The notes under the pieces are model-generated. The model was not told the origin of the DNA and did not search any database. It saw only the letters and a program-made list of their open reading frames with translations. From VXYL01 sp965208525 (lineage in GTDB: Bacteria > Pseudomonadota > Gammaproteobacteria > Pseudomonadales > Azotimanducaceae), in the NCBI GenBank assembly GCA_965208525.1, contig OZ242340.1, positions 3,906,001 through 3,970,000 on the forward strand: a stretch of DNA of 64,000 bases. The letters run 5' to 3'. Shown piece after piece: positions 42,672 through 50,928 of the stretch (its first letter is position 1; every line of letters starts with the position of its first letter). The position numbers were made by a program, and so were the translations under genes.

Positions 42672-44171
42672 ATGGCCGGAACGAGCAGGGGTGCGGGGAT
42701 CGATCCGCACACGGTACCCACGCGCACACGGATGGCGTTCGGGGTTGGATCGGCGGCGGAAACGCTGTCGCTCTATCCGGTCGGCATCCTCAGCATGCTC
42801 TACTACAACCAGGTGCTCGGCCTCGACGTGCTGCTCGCGGGGCTCGTACCGACGATCTCCATCTTCGCCGACGCCGTCTCCGACCCGCTGCTCGGTTCGC
42901 TCTCCGATCGCTGGCGCTCGAAGAAATGGGGGCGGCGGCATCCTTTCATGTTCATCGCGCCGCTGCCGGTGGCGATCTCGTTCTGGTGCGTCTTCAATCC
43001 GCCCGAAGTCGAGGGGCTGACCCTGTTCTGGTGGTTCCTCGTCTGGTCGATCCTGCTGCGCACGTTCATGACCGTCTATCACGTGCCACATCTCGCCATG
43101 GGCGGGGAGCTCTCGAAGGAGTACCTCGAGCGCACCAAGATTATGTCCTACAACAATTTCTTCGGCTGGATTGGTGGCCCGCCGATACACAAGCTGAACA
43201 CCGCAATCTTCTTCGCCGTCACCGTGCAATACAGCAATGCCCTCCTGAATCCGGAGTCGTACCGCGCGCTCTCGCTCTCGAACGCCACAGCCATTTTCGT
43301 GGTTCTGTTGGCGTCGGCATGGTTTACGCGGGACCGCATTCCCACCCTGCCGCAACCGGCGGCGGATGTCGTTCGGTTCAGCGTGATCGACTTCTTCCGC
43401 GACCTGATGAAGGCGTTCAGCAACCGCAACTACCTGTTCTTGATGATTGCCCTCTTCTCGCTTTCGCTCATGCTCGGCGTGCGCGGGGCCTTGAATGCCT
43501 ACATGACGGTGTACTACTGGGAACTCTCGGCGGCGGATTTCGCCAACATCCTGCTCATCGGCTCGTTCGTCGGCTACTTCGCCGGCTTCACCCTCTCCGC
43601 CCGCATCCACAGCTGGTTCGACAAGCGCGCCACCATCGTCGCCACAGCGGTATTGCTGTCGGTGTTCCCGGCCATGCCCGTGATCCTGCGCCTCATTGGC
43701 TGGTTCCCAGAGAACGGCTCGTTCTGGCTGATGTGGGCCATATCCGCCTTCGTCGCCCTGGGCGCCGTCTCGGGCAGCGTTCTCAACATCAGCGTCATGT
43801 CGGCGCTGGCGGACATCGCCGACGAGAACGCCGCCCGCTACGGCGTCCGGCAGGAGGGCGTTCTGTACTCGGCACGCACCTTCTTCGCCAAGCTCGACGC
43901 ATCGCTCGGACACGGGCTGGCGGCATTGGCGCTGTCGTGGATGGCGTTCCCGGAAAAGGCGGAGCCGGGCGAGGTGGACGCCGACATCATTTGGTGGCTC
44001 GGCATGGTGGACTCGCCCCTTGCCATCATTCCTGGCGTCATTGCGGCGATGTTCTACGCGCAATACCGCATCAGCAAGTCGCAATACGAGGCAACGCGGC
44101 AAGCGTTGGCGGAGTCCGGAGGGAATGCGAGCGGTGCCGGCGAGGCGAATGTCGCCGCGGAGAGGTCCTGA
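42672..44171 (+). CDS. GPH-type sugar:cation symporter family MFS protein
   Basis: 499 residues with about 12 membrane helices. MFS_2 features: YYNQVLGL, DAVSDPLLGSLSDRWRSKKWGRRHPFM (charged loop after helix 2, as in MelB) and VPHLAMGGELSKEYLERT. Related proteins transport glycosides with Na+ or H+, while MFS_2 members in lipid contexts move lysophospholipids. Substrate unknown. No sugar-hydrolase genes are adjacent. Confidence 0.87.
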   Translation: MAGTSRGAGIDPHTVPTRTRMAFGVGSAAETLSLYPVGILSMLYYNQVLGLDVLLAGLVPTISIFADAVSDPLLGSLSDRWRSKKWGRRHPFMFIAPLPVAISFWCVFNPPEVEGLTLFWWFLVWSILLRTFMTVYHVPHLAMGGELSKEYLERTKIMSYNNFFGWIGGPPIHKLNTAIFFAVTVQYSNALLNPESYRALSLSNATAIFVVLLASAWFTRDRIPTLPQPAADVVRFSVIDFFRDLMKAFSNRNYLFLMIALFSLSLMLGVRGALNAYMTVYYWELSAADFANILLIGSFVGYFAGFTLSARIHSWFDKRATIVATAVLLSVFPAMPVILRLIGWFPENGSFWLMWAISAFVALGAVSGSVLNISVMSALADIADENAARYGVRQEGVLYSARTFFAKLDASLGHGLAALALSWMAFPEKAEPGEVDADIIWWLGMVDSPLAIIPGVIAAMFYAQYRISKSQYEATRQALAESGGNASGAGEANVAAERS

Positions 44172-44183
44172 AAGGGGGCGCCT

Positions 44184-44762
44184 TTAGGAAGAGGCGGAGG
44201 GCAGGTTGGCCGCTTCCGCCTGCACCCGCGCTAGAAACGCGCCGATCTCTCGCTTGGACTTCAGGCGTATGAAGCGGATGTGAGCCCATTTGGGGTCGGC
44301 CACCTGATCGAAAAAACGCCTTTGCTTGCGGGCGTGCTGGGTGACGATCCACCAGACGAGCGATTCTTCGCCCCGCCAGACGGCAAGCTGCTTCCAGAAG
44401 CTCTCGACATTGGTGCCCCACAAGAGCTCGCCGGTGCGCCAGCGCTGCCATGAGCGCCTAAGTACGCGCCAGACCAGGAGGGGCATCGGCAGGTCCAGGT
44501 AGATCACGGTGTCGAGGCGGGACCAGAAGGCCTCTTGGGCGAAGGTCATGTAAGAACCCGCTGCCACCCAAGCCTCGCCACAGGTGGCGTCGGCGAAGCG
44601 CCCGATCAGCCGCTCCGGGTCGGTGGCGTTGAGGCCTACCCAGTCCGGTAGCCAGTTGAGAGCGTCGAGTTCCACGAACTCCCCGCCGATGGCTTCCGCC
44701 AAGGCCGCCGCAAAGGTGCTCTTGCCGGAACTGCTGTTGCCGGTGACGTGAATGCGCTGCAA
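44184..44762 (-). CDS. Small P-loop kinase, adenylate-kinase-like (topology modulation protein type)
   Basis: 192 residues. Walker A GNSSSGKST at 8-16, then FVELDALNWLPDW, the substrate-side acidic/aromatic motif of FlaR-like nucleoside kinases, and VIYLDLPMPLLVWRVLRRSW (Walker B-like). Probably phosphorylates a nucleotide or small molecule. Convergent with the MFS gene upstream, 12 bases apart. Confidence 0.8.
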   Translation of the reverse strand: MQRIHVTGNSSSGKSTFAAALAEAIGGEFVELDALNWLPDWVGLNATDPERLIGRFADATCGEAWVAAGSYMTFAQEAFWSRLDTVIYLDLPMPLLVWRVLRRSWQRWRTGELLWGTNVESFWKQLAVWRGEESLVWWIVTQHARKQRRFFDQVADPKWAHIRFIRLKSKREIGAFLARVQAEAANLPSASS

Positions 44763-44791
44763 GTCTTGAATCTCCGTTCCAGTGCATCGAC

Positions 44792-44833
44792 GGGCCCTCT
44801 GAGGGAAGGCGGGATGCCTTCACTCAGAGGGGC
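44792..44833. repeat. Dispersed repeat, family E, inverted-repeat copy
   Basis: GCCCTCTGAGGGAAGGC and its partner GCCTTCACTCAGAGGGGC flank a GGGAT centre. It lies between divergent genes. Confidence 0.65.
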
Positions 44834-44915
44834 GCGTCCGTCGCCAAGAGGGCGGGCAGTATAGACTTGCGGCCATACACACAAAGCCCAATGGCCAACA
44901 CGGAGCCACCAACGC

Positions 44916-45737
44916 ATGACGATCAGCGCGTCCAACACGCCGGAACTCCTTGTCGAGCAGCAGGATCGCATCCTCGTTCTCACCCTCAACCGGCCGGAAC
45001 GGCTGAACGCCATCAGCCGCGACATGCTCTCGGAGCTGTCCGCCAAGCTCGTGGAGGCCAACAAGGACCCCGACATCCGCTGCATCGTCCTCACCGGTGC
45101 CGGACGCGGCTTCTGCTCTGGGCTTGATCTGCAAGCCGTTGGCGAGGGCGGCATCGGCAGCCGCAACGAGCCCCGTGGCAGCAACCGTCCACGCCAGCTC
45201 TTCGACCTGCGCGACGCTCCCATCAACGTCATGTGGAACATCGACACCCCGGTGGTATGCGCGGTGAACGGCGCCGCGGCTGGCTACGGCATGGACATGA
45301 CCCTACTCGCGGACATCCGCATCGCCGCCGACTCCGCCAAGATGGCAGCGGTGACGGCGAAGCGCAACGTTGTGCCTGAGAGCGGCGGCACCTGGCTGCT
45401 GCCGCGCCTGATCGGCTGGGCCAAGGCGGCGGAGCTCTACTACCGAGGCCGCACCATCGATGCCCAAGAGGCGCTCGACATTGGCCTCGTCAACACCGTC
45501 GTCACGAGCGAGGAACTCATGCCCACCGCCATGCAGTGGGCCGAGGAGATCGCCGACAACGCGCCGATGGCGGTGCAGACCACCAAGCGCATGATGCGCA
45601 TGGGGCTCGAAGAATCCTATGACACGGCGGTGGACCACCTGATGGTGCACCTCAACGGACTGTTCGCGAGCGAGGACTTCGAAGAGGGCGTGAAGGCGTT
45701 TCTGGAACGTCGCAAGCCGAACTTCACGGGACGGTAA
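44916..45737 (+). CDS. Enoyl-CoA hydratase/isomerase family protein (1)
   Basis: 273 residues. Crotonase-fold motifs: TLNRPERLNAIS, the oxyanion-hole loop GRGFCSGLDLQ and a second at NGAAAGYGMDMTLLADIRIAAD; ESGGTWLLPRLIG contains a Glu at a typical catalytic position. Converts enoyl-CoA or acts as an isomerase in fatty-acid or aromatic degradation. A paralogue follows after 115 bases containing a palindromic repeat. Confidence 0.9.
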   Translation: MTISASNTPELLVEQQDRILVLTLNRPERLNAISRDMLSELSAKLVEANKDPDIRCIVLTGAGRGFCSGLDLQAVGEGGIGSRNEPRGSNRPRQLFDLRDAPINVMWNIDTPVVCAVNGAAAGYGMDMTLLADIRIAADSAKMAAVTAKRNVVPESGGTWLLPRLIGWAKAAELYYRGRTIDAQEALDIGLVNTVVTSEELMPTAMQWAEEIADNAPMAVQTTKRMMRMGLEESYDTAVDHLMVHLNGLFASEDFEEGVKAFLERRKPNFTGR

Positions 45738-45790
45738 TCGCGCGCCCTGACGGGCGCGTTGGGAGTATTTCGCTAGCGCGAAAAACTCCT
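45738..45790. repeat. Family D palindrome plus AT-richer hairpin
   Basis: CGCGCCCTGACGGGCGCG at 45740-45757, then GGAGTATTTCGC and GCGAAAAACTCC (45761-45788), nearly exact inverted copies around TAGC. They could terminate transcription of the first hydratase gene. Confidence 0.6.
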
Positions 45791-45852
45791 GAGGTGCGGT
45801 TTGCGGAGGATCGGCACAAGCGCAGGCAGTGGATCAAAAGGAGGCGAAGGAC

Positions 45853-46635
45853 ATGGCAGAAAGCGTGCTATTGGTGAAGCGCAAAGACGGCGTCGCAACG
45901 CTGACGCTCAACCGGCCGGAACAGATGAACGCCTTGTCGATGGAGCTGCGCACGGCCCTGGCGGATACGTTCGCCGAGCTTCGCCGCGACCAGGAAACCC
46001 GCGTCGTCATCCTCACCGGTGCCGGCCGCGCCTTCTGCGCTGGGCTTGACCTCAAGGAGATGGGGGACCCGGAACGGTCCCGCCAGCCCGCCGCCGAACT
46101 GCCCGATCCGCCGAAGCTGATGCGAACCTTGCGCCAGCCCATCATCGGCGCGATCAACGGCGTCGCCGTCACCGGCGGCTTTGAGATTGCGCTCTCCTGC
46201 GACATCCTCATCGCCACGCCCAACGCCCGCTTCGCCGATACCCACGCCCGCGTTGGCCTCTTGGCCGGCTGGGGCCTGTCGCAAAGGCTCTCCCGCCTCG
46301 TCGGCGTGAACCGCGCCAAAGAACTCTCCCTCACCGGCAACTATCTGAGTGCCGAGCGCGCCCTGGAGTGGGGCCTCGTCAATCGAGTGGTGCCACCGGA
46401 AGAGTTGCTGCCAACTGCGGCGGCGCTGGCCAGCGACATGCTCTCGTGCGTCCCGGAAGCGATGTTCGAGTACAAAAGCCTCATCGACCGCGGCCACGAC
46501 CTCGCCTTGGGCGACGCCATGACCTACGAGGCCGAACTGAGCCGCCGCCACGCAAGCCCACCACCGGAAGTCGTCGCCGAACGGCGCCTGAAGGTGCAAC
46601 AGCGGGGCAGACGGCAAATGGCTGGGGTCGAGTAA
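45853..46635 (+). CDS. Enoyl-CoA hydratase/isomerase family protein (2)
   Basis: 260 residues. ATG 45853 is preceded by AAAGGAGG; a GTG at 45829 is in frame but lacks a site. Motifs TLNRPEQMNALS, GRAFCAGLDLKEMG and NGVAVTGGFEIALSCD are intact; position 3 residues before the GLLAGWGL loop lacks the acid seen in classical hydratases, so isomerase or dehalogenase-like activity is possible. Confidence 0.88.
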   Translation: MAESVLLVKRKDGVATLTLNRPEQMNALSMELRTALADTFAELRRDQETRVVILTGAGRAFCAGLDLKEMGDPERSRQPAAELPDPPKLMRTLRQPIIGAINGVAVTGGFEIALSCDILIATPNARFADTHARVGLLAGWGLSQRLSRLVGVNRAKELSLTGNYLSAERALEWGLVNRVVPPEELLPTAAALASDMLSCVPEAMFEYKSLIDRGHDLALGDAMTYEAELSRRHASPPPEVVAERRLKVQQRGRRQMAGVE

Positions 46636-46703
46636 ACCCCGAACGAACCTAACGCCGCCGAACGCCTCGCTGGCGCTTGGCGTCTGGCCCAGCTCTTACC
46701 TAC

Positions 46704-47546
46704 CTAGGTCGGGTACTCCTCGAAGCAGGCGATGCTCGTGTCGAGAGTTGTCCACGCGGCCTTGGAGCCGGCGAAGATGTTGGCTGCCGGGCGCATGTGC
46801 GGGTCGGTGTCGAGCGATCCCGCCGGAACCTGCATCGAGCCGGGCTCGCGTTCGCGGGGCACCAGCGAACCGCAGTTGCGGCAGAAGGCGGTGCCCTTCA
46901 CGCGCGCTTCCGGGAGCTTGAAGTTCACGACTTGCTCCTCGCCGGCGAGCCAGCGAAAGGCGTCGCCGGTGACGAAGACGAAGGTCGCATAGCCCGCGCC
47001 CATCTGCCGCCGGCAGCGGGAGCAGTGGCAGTTGACCATTCGTTCCGCGTCGTCGTACTCGTAGCGCACCGCACCGCATTGGCAACTGCCACCGGTTGCG
47101 CCAGCCGTTTCAGGCGCTCGCGCTTCGCTCTCGATGTTGGGGCCGTCCCACCCGGGCGCCCAGTCCTCGAACTGCTCCTGATCGTCGACGATCGTGTGCC
47201 AGGGGGCCTTGGAAGCCGCGAAGAAGTGCAGCCCTTCGACATCGCCCGGCTCTTCCGCCAGATTGCCCAAGGGGACGTACGAAACCGGCCCACCCGACGT
47301 TGGCGACGGCACCGCCGAGCCGCAGCGCGAACAGAAACTGCGTCCGCCCTCTTCGGAGGACTGATAGCGCACGACCTTGTCCGCGCCCTTGCGCCAACGG
47401 ACGGTGCCGCCTTCGACCATGCCAAACGTGGCAAAGGCGCTGCCGTGCAGCTTGCGGCACATGGAGCAGTGGCAATGCACCATCCGGCTGATCTCGCCAT
47501 GCACCTCGAAAGCGACATCGCCGCAGAGGCAGCTTCCGGTCAGCAT
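46704..47546 (-). CDS. Tandem GFA-domain protein (two CENP-V/GFA zinc domains)
   Basis: 280 residues from ATG 47546. Two complete GFA units in one chain: first CLCGDVAFEV, HCHCSMCRK, SFCSRCGSAVP (residues about 6-110), second CQCGAVRYEY, NCHCSRCRR, AFCRNCGSLVP (about 150-255). Each retains the CxC, CxCxxC and CxxC zinc-ligand sets. Single-domain relatives are typically 130-160 residues; a few act on glutathione-formaldehyde adducts, most are uncharacterised. The joining segment is about 40 residues. Confidence 0.88.
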   Translation of the reverse strand: MLTGSCLCGDVAFEVHGEISRMVHCHCSMCRKLHGSAFATFGMVEGGTVRWRKGADKVVRYQSSEEGGRSFCSRCGSAVPSPTSGGPVSYVPLGNLAEEPGDVEGLHFFAASKAPWHTIVDDQEQFEDWAPGWDGPNIESEARAPETAGATGGSCQCGAVRYEYDDAERMVNCHCSRCRRQMGAGYATFVFVTGDAFRWLAGEEQVVNFKLPEARVKGTAFCRNCGSLVPREREPGSMQVPAGSLDTDPHMRPAANIFAGSKAAWTTLDTSIACFEEYPT

Positions 47547-47599
47547 GGCTCCACTCCTCGGGAAGCGAAGGTGAACAAAGTGCGCCGTTTGCGATGGAA

Positions 47600-47890
47600 C
47601 TACTGATCGGCCTCGGCGGTCACCGGATCGATCATGCGCTTGACCATCGTCACGATGCTCGCCGGGAAGCCGCTGCGCTCGGCGTGTTCGTCGATGAGGT
47701 CCGTACTGTCGGCAATGTAGATGCAGAAGGTCTTGTCGCCAGCTACGTAGGAGTGCTCCCACTGGATGTTCTTGTTCTCCGCCTTCATGGCGGCCAGCAC
47801 TCCGTTCGACTTCTGCGAAGCTTCGCGCAACGCGTCGCGCTCGGCAGAGCCGATTTCGGGAATGTCTCGTTCGATCACGTATCGGGGCAT
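47600..47890 (-). CDS. DUF4242 domain-containing protein
   Basis: 96 residues. MPRYVIERDIPEIG, a central WEHSYVAGDKTFCIYIA and HAERSGFPAS match the DUF4242 family, ferredoxin-like small proteins; one characterised member binds nickel. His and Cys residues at VAGDKTFC and HAERS could bind metal. 53 bases separate it from the tandem GFA gene on the same strand, so a shared transcript is possible. Confidence 0.85.
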   Translation of the reverse strand: MPRYVIERDIPEIGSAERDALREASQKSNGVLAAMKAENKNIQWEHSYVAGDKTFCIYIADSTDLIDEHAERSGFPASIVTMVKRMIDPVTAEADQ

Positions 47891-47960
47891 GGCTCACTCC
47901 GGCTAGGGTTTGGATCAGGAGGCAAGGCGCAAGATTACGCCAACGGCGCGGCGTGGCGCC

Positions 47961-48012
47961 AGCGCGCCCTAACGGGCGCGCGCCTTCGTGCTCGCATTCG
48001 CTCGCAGCTACG
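47961..48012. repeat. Family D palindrome joined to inverted family C
   Basis: GCGCGCCCTAACGGGCGCGCG runs into CCTTCGTGCTCGCATTCGCTCGCAGCTACG, the inverse of the first 30 bases of the family C repeats at 25831 and 42483. Confidence 0.7.
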
Positions 48013-48024
48013 GCTAGCGAGCCG

Positions 48025-48279
48025 CTAGTCGGTCCACTTGGTTCCCGACGACCAGAGGTGGCAGAGAAGAGCGGTCAGCGCGAGGAAGATGGCCGCGAGC
48101 AACCACGGCACCGCCGCTTCGCTCAGAACCGCCGCAAGTTCAGCCCGCGTGGCGTAGGCCCTTCCCTGATAATGTGCATACCATTCGACGCACATGCCGA
48201 CGATGGTGGTCCAGCCGATCAGGACCGCGAGCAGAGACTGGATCCCAAAGGCGAGCCGAAGCACCAGCGGATACTTCAT
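48025..48279 (-). CDS. Small membrane protein downstream of the nitrile hydratase-like genes
   Basis: 84 residues with two hydrophobic segments (residues about 8-30 and 57-76) and a short polar loop. No family recognised. It lies 99 bases after the alpha-subunit stop on the same strand and could be the last gene of that operon. It does not resemble the P14K/NHase activator proteins, which are soluble and beta-like. Confidence 0.6.
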   Translation of the reverse strand: MKYPLVLRLAFGIQSLLAVLIGWTTIVGMCVEWYAHYQGRAYATRAELAAVLSEAAVPWLLAAIFLALTALLCHLWSSGTKWTD

Positions 48280-48378
48280 CCCTCACCAGACACGACGTGC
48301 GACATGTCGGCTCCTTTCGGCAAGGCACGCCCAACCCTACCGCGTCGGCTCGTGCCCCGGCAAGCGCATATCCGACCG

Positions 48379-48990
48379 TCAGGGGGATGCGGCCTCGGCA
48401 ACGCCAATCATGCTGTCGCGGGTCACGAGCCCTGCAAGATAGTCCTCGGCCATGCCTTCCGTTCCGGGCGGGCGCCGCGGCAGCACGAGATAGCGCACAT
48501 CGGCGGTGCTGTCGACAACGCTGAGATGCATGGCAGCCGGCAGTTCGAGACCAAACTCGCGCAACACGGCGCGAGGTTCAATCACCGCTCGCTGCCGGTA
48601 CGCGAAGCTCTTGTACCAATCCGGTGGCTGTCCCAAGAGCGAAGTGGGATAGCAGGAACACAGGGTGCAGACGACCAGGTGATGCACCTCTACCGTGTTC
48701 TCGACCACGGCGAGTTCGGCATCGTGGGACAGCCGATAGCCCATCTCGCCAACGGCGGCGCGAGCGTCGCTGAGCAACCGACCCCGGAATGCAGCATCCG
48801 CCCAGGCCCGCGCCACCACCTTCGCTCCGTCCGCGGGGGTTCGGGCCCGGGACCGCCCGACAACGTCGTCCACCTCGGCGGCGGTGACGACGCCCTTGTC
48901 GATGAGCAACTGCCGGATGGCGAGGATACGCGTCGCCCGCACGCTGCGATCGGCATGGAGCAACGGCGGATGGCGGTGGTCGCTCGACAT
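48379..48990 (-). CDS. Nitrile hydratase alpha / thiocyanate hydrolase gamma-type subunit, cobalt-type
   Basis: 203 residues. The metal-binding claw CTLCSC is at residues 108-113, with C108, C111 and C113 as the ligands whose latter two are normally oxidised in the active protein. Thr instead of Ser in the second position is the mark of the Co(III)-type family. Further family segments: WYKSFAYRQRAVIEPRAVL and VTRDSMIGV. Hydrates nitriles to amides, or hydrolyses thiocyanate in the related family. It lies 3 bases after the second beta fragment and is the last of three coupled genes. Confidence 0.9.
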   Translation of the reverse strand: MSSDHRHPPLLHADRSVRATRILAIRQLLIDKGVVTAAEVDDVVGRSRARTPADGAKVVARAWADAAFRGRLLSDARAAVGEMGYRLSHDAELAVVENTVEVHHLVVCTLCSCYPTSLLGQPPDWYKSFAYRQRAVIEPRAVLREFGLELPAAMHLSVVDSTADVRYLVLPRRPPGTEGMAEDYLAGLVTRDSMIGVAEAASP

Positions 48991-48993
48991 GCC

Positions 48994-49290
48994 CTACCCT
49001 CGCGGCACCGGTTCCAGCCACTGCTCGAAGATGTCTGCGAGCAGCACGTCATCCGCCCGGCCACGATACTTCGGGCCCCAGATGTCGGACTGGCGGAACT
49101 CCACTTGGCAAAGCCTCCGCTTCGGCATTCCCGTGCCGCCGTGAGCCCGCGACTCCGGGTTCGGGAAGGTGCCATGCACGCGTCGGACGACGCCGGACTT
49201 GCCCTTGACGAACCAAGGCGTGCGATGGTGGTGGGCCACCTCGTCCGCACGCACCCTCACCTCATCTCCCGCACGAACCGCTAGCCCCAT
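48994..49290 (-). CDS. Nitrile hydratase beta subunit, C-terminal half as a separate protein
   Basis: 98 residues from ATG 49290, which overlaps the stop of the upstream gene by 10 bases. RAGDEVRVRADEVAHHHRTPWFVKGKSG and the closing VEFRQSDIWGP match the SH3-like C-terminal domain of nitrile hydratase beta. In two-subunit enzymes this domain is fused to the N-terminal half. Stand-alone small halves are known from thiocyanate hydrolases and three-subunit nitrile hydratases. The frame is uninterrupted and starts with a real overlap. Confidence 0.88.
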   Translation of the reverse strand: MGLAVRAGDEVRVRADEVAHHHRTPWFVKGKSGVVRRVHGTFPNPESRAHGGTGMPKRRLCQVEFRQSDIWGPKYRGRADDVLLADIFEQWLEPVPRG

Positions 49291-49583
49291 CGCCCGTCCA
49301 TCTCTGCGGCCACAGCATCGATCTCGGCGGTGGTGAGCACGCTCTTCTCCACCAACAAGGTCTCGATGGACGCCGACCAGCGCTCGTAGTAGCTACTCGA
49401 CTCGTACTCCGCCGGCGCCATCGCCTCGATGCCGCGCCGCAGTTCGTCGACGTTGATGATCTCGCGTGAGCGCAGGACGCCGACGAGCGCGTTGGCCACA
49501 TGCTCCCAATCCGCCCACTCGTGCTCGGCACGATCGATTGGCTGGTCCGTGGGCAATCCTCCACGGTCATGGACGGCAGGCAT
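49281..49583 (-). CDS. Nitrile hydratase beta subunit, N-terminal half as a separate protein
   Basis: 100 residues. Helical; HDRGGLPTDQPIDRAEHEWADWE and the YYERWSASIETLLVEKSVLTTAEID segment match the N-terminal domain of nitrile hydratase beta or its accessory homologues. The stop overlaps the start of the C-terminal half (ATGGGGCTAG), in another frame. The order beta-N, beta-C, alpha is unusual compared with the common alpha-beta or beta-alpha pair. Confidence 0.82.
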   Translation of the reverse strand: MPAVHDRGGLPTDQPIDRAEHEWADWEHVANALVGVLRSREIINVDELRRGIEAMAPAEYESSSYYERWSASIETLLVEKSVLTTAEIDAVAAEMDGRWG

Positions 49584-49759
49584 CCGGCCCCCGTGACATT
49601 GGCCATTGAGTGACGTGCAGTGTACCCGCCAAAGGGCGCCAATTCAGGCGTCGAACAGTCGCCGCCTACCGGTTGTATCGCCTTCGGGCGCAAACGGTGC
49701 AGCCTATCCCGCCACCGAGATGACGCGCTCAGCATTCAAGGAGTCTGCGGGGGAATGCG

Positions 49760-49836
49760 TGGTCGGAGTGGCCGGACTTGAACCGGCGGCCCCCGCCTCC
49801 CGAAGACGGTGCTCTACCAGACTGAGCTACACTCCG
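49760..49836 (-). tRNA. tRNA-Pro (CGG), CCA encoded
   Basis: On the minus strand: acceptor CGGAGTG/CACTCCG, D-arm GCTCAGTCTGGTAGAGC, anticodon stem CCGTC/GGCGG (one T-G) around TTCGGGA with anticodon CGG (49800-49802), T-arm GCCGGTTCAAGTCCGGC, discriminator A then CCA. Confidence 0.95.
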
Positions 49837-49956
49837 ACGGCTGCCTGCACAGGGGCGCGTCGGCAGCGCGTATCCTACACTTGCGCTTTGGCGCTGACCA
49901 CCACTCGCAATGCCTGTCACTGGCAGGTCCCGTGCAGCAAAGCAGGAAGGCACTCC

Positions 49957-50919
49957 ATGACCGATGTTCGACACGACTGGCGACGCGACGAGGTGGAGGC
50001 GCTGTTCGGGGCACCGATGAACGACCTGCTGTTCCGCGCCCAGGCGGTGCATCGACGCCACCAAGCCGCCAACGAGGTGCAGGTGAGCACGCTGCTCAGC
50101 ATCAAGACTGGCGGCTGCCCCGAGGACTGCAAGTATTGCCCGCAGAGCGTCCACTACGACACAGGTCTCGAGGCCCACGGCCTGCTGCCGCTAGAAGACG
50201 TGGTAACGGCCGCCACCCGAGCGCGGGACGCCGGCGCCACGCGCTTCTGCATGGGTGCGGCCTGGCGCAGTCCGACCAACTCGCAGGCGAGCAAGGTGGC
50301 CGAACTCGTGCGCGCCGTGAAGGACATCGGCGGCATGGAGACATGCGTCACGCTGGGCATGCTCACGGGCGATCAGGCCAAAGAACTGGCCGCCGCTGGC
50401 CTCGACTACTACAACCACAACCTCGACACTTCGCCCGAGTATTACGGCGAGATCATCACCTCGCGCAACTATCAGGACCGACTCGACACCCTCGGGCACG
50501 TGCGAGAGGCGGGCATCCACGTCTGCTGCGGCGGCATCGTCGGCATGGGCGAGAGCCGAGCGGACCGCGCCGAGCTGCTGCGCCAACTCGCCAACCTGCC
50601 GCAGCATCCAGAGTCCGTGCCCATCAACAACTTCGTGCAGGTGGATGGCACGCCCCTGTCCGGCACGCCGCGCCTGTCGCCGCTCGAACTCGCCCGCTGC
50701 ATCGCCGTGGCGCGCATCCTGATGCCCGTTTCCGTGGTGCGGCTGTCCGCAGGGCGCACAGACCTCAGCGAAGAGGCCCAGGCGCTCTGCTTCATGGCCG
50801 GGGCCAGCTCCATCTTCTGCGGCGACCAATTGCTGACGACGCCGAACCCGGCCTTCGACGAGGACATGGCGATGTTCGACGGGCTTGGTCTCGTGCCACA
50901 GCCGGCAAGCGCATCCTGA
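49957..50919 (+). CDS. bioB: Biotin synthase
   Basis: 320 residues from ATG 49957 (AGGAAGG upstream). Radical-SAM cluster ligands C54, C58, C61 (CPEDCKYC) and further BioB marks: FCMGAAWR, ETCVTLGML, YNHNLDTS, CCGGIVGMGES and a C-terminal LLTTPNPAFDEDM, with R in RLSAGRTDL near the auxiliary 2Fe-2S cluster. Inserts sulfur into dethiobiotin. No other biotin genes are nearby; the MaoC gene follows 9 bases later. Confidence 0.97.
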   Translation: MTDVRHDWRRDEVEALFGAPMNDLLFRAQAVHRRHQAANEVQVSTLLSIKTGGCPEDCKYCPQSVHYDTGLEAHGLLPLEDVVTAATRARDAGATRFCMGAAWRSPTNSQASKVAELVRAVKDIGGMETCVTLGMLTGDQAKELAAAGLDYYNHNLDTSPEYYGEIITSRNYQDRLDTLGHVREAGIHVCCGGIVGMGESRADRAELLRQLANLPQHPESVPINNFVQVDGTPLSGTPRLSPLELARCIAVARILMPVSVVRLSAGRTDLSEEAQALCFMAGASSIFCGDQLLTTPNPAFDEDMAMFDGLGLVPQPASAS

Positions 50920-50928
50920 CCTCGGGCG

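Noticed and set aside
42633..44102. A 489-codon minus-strand frame opposite the GPH-type transporter
   Set aside because: Arg/Glu-rich shadow of a twelve-helix protein with clear motifs on the other strand.
48025..48279. Nitrile hydratase activator (P14K) downstream of the alpha subunit
   Set aside because: The product has two membrane segments and no beta-like domain, so it does not fit that family.
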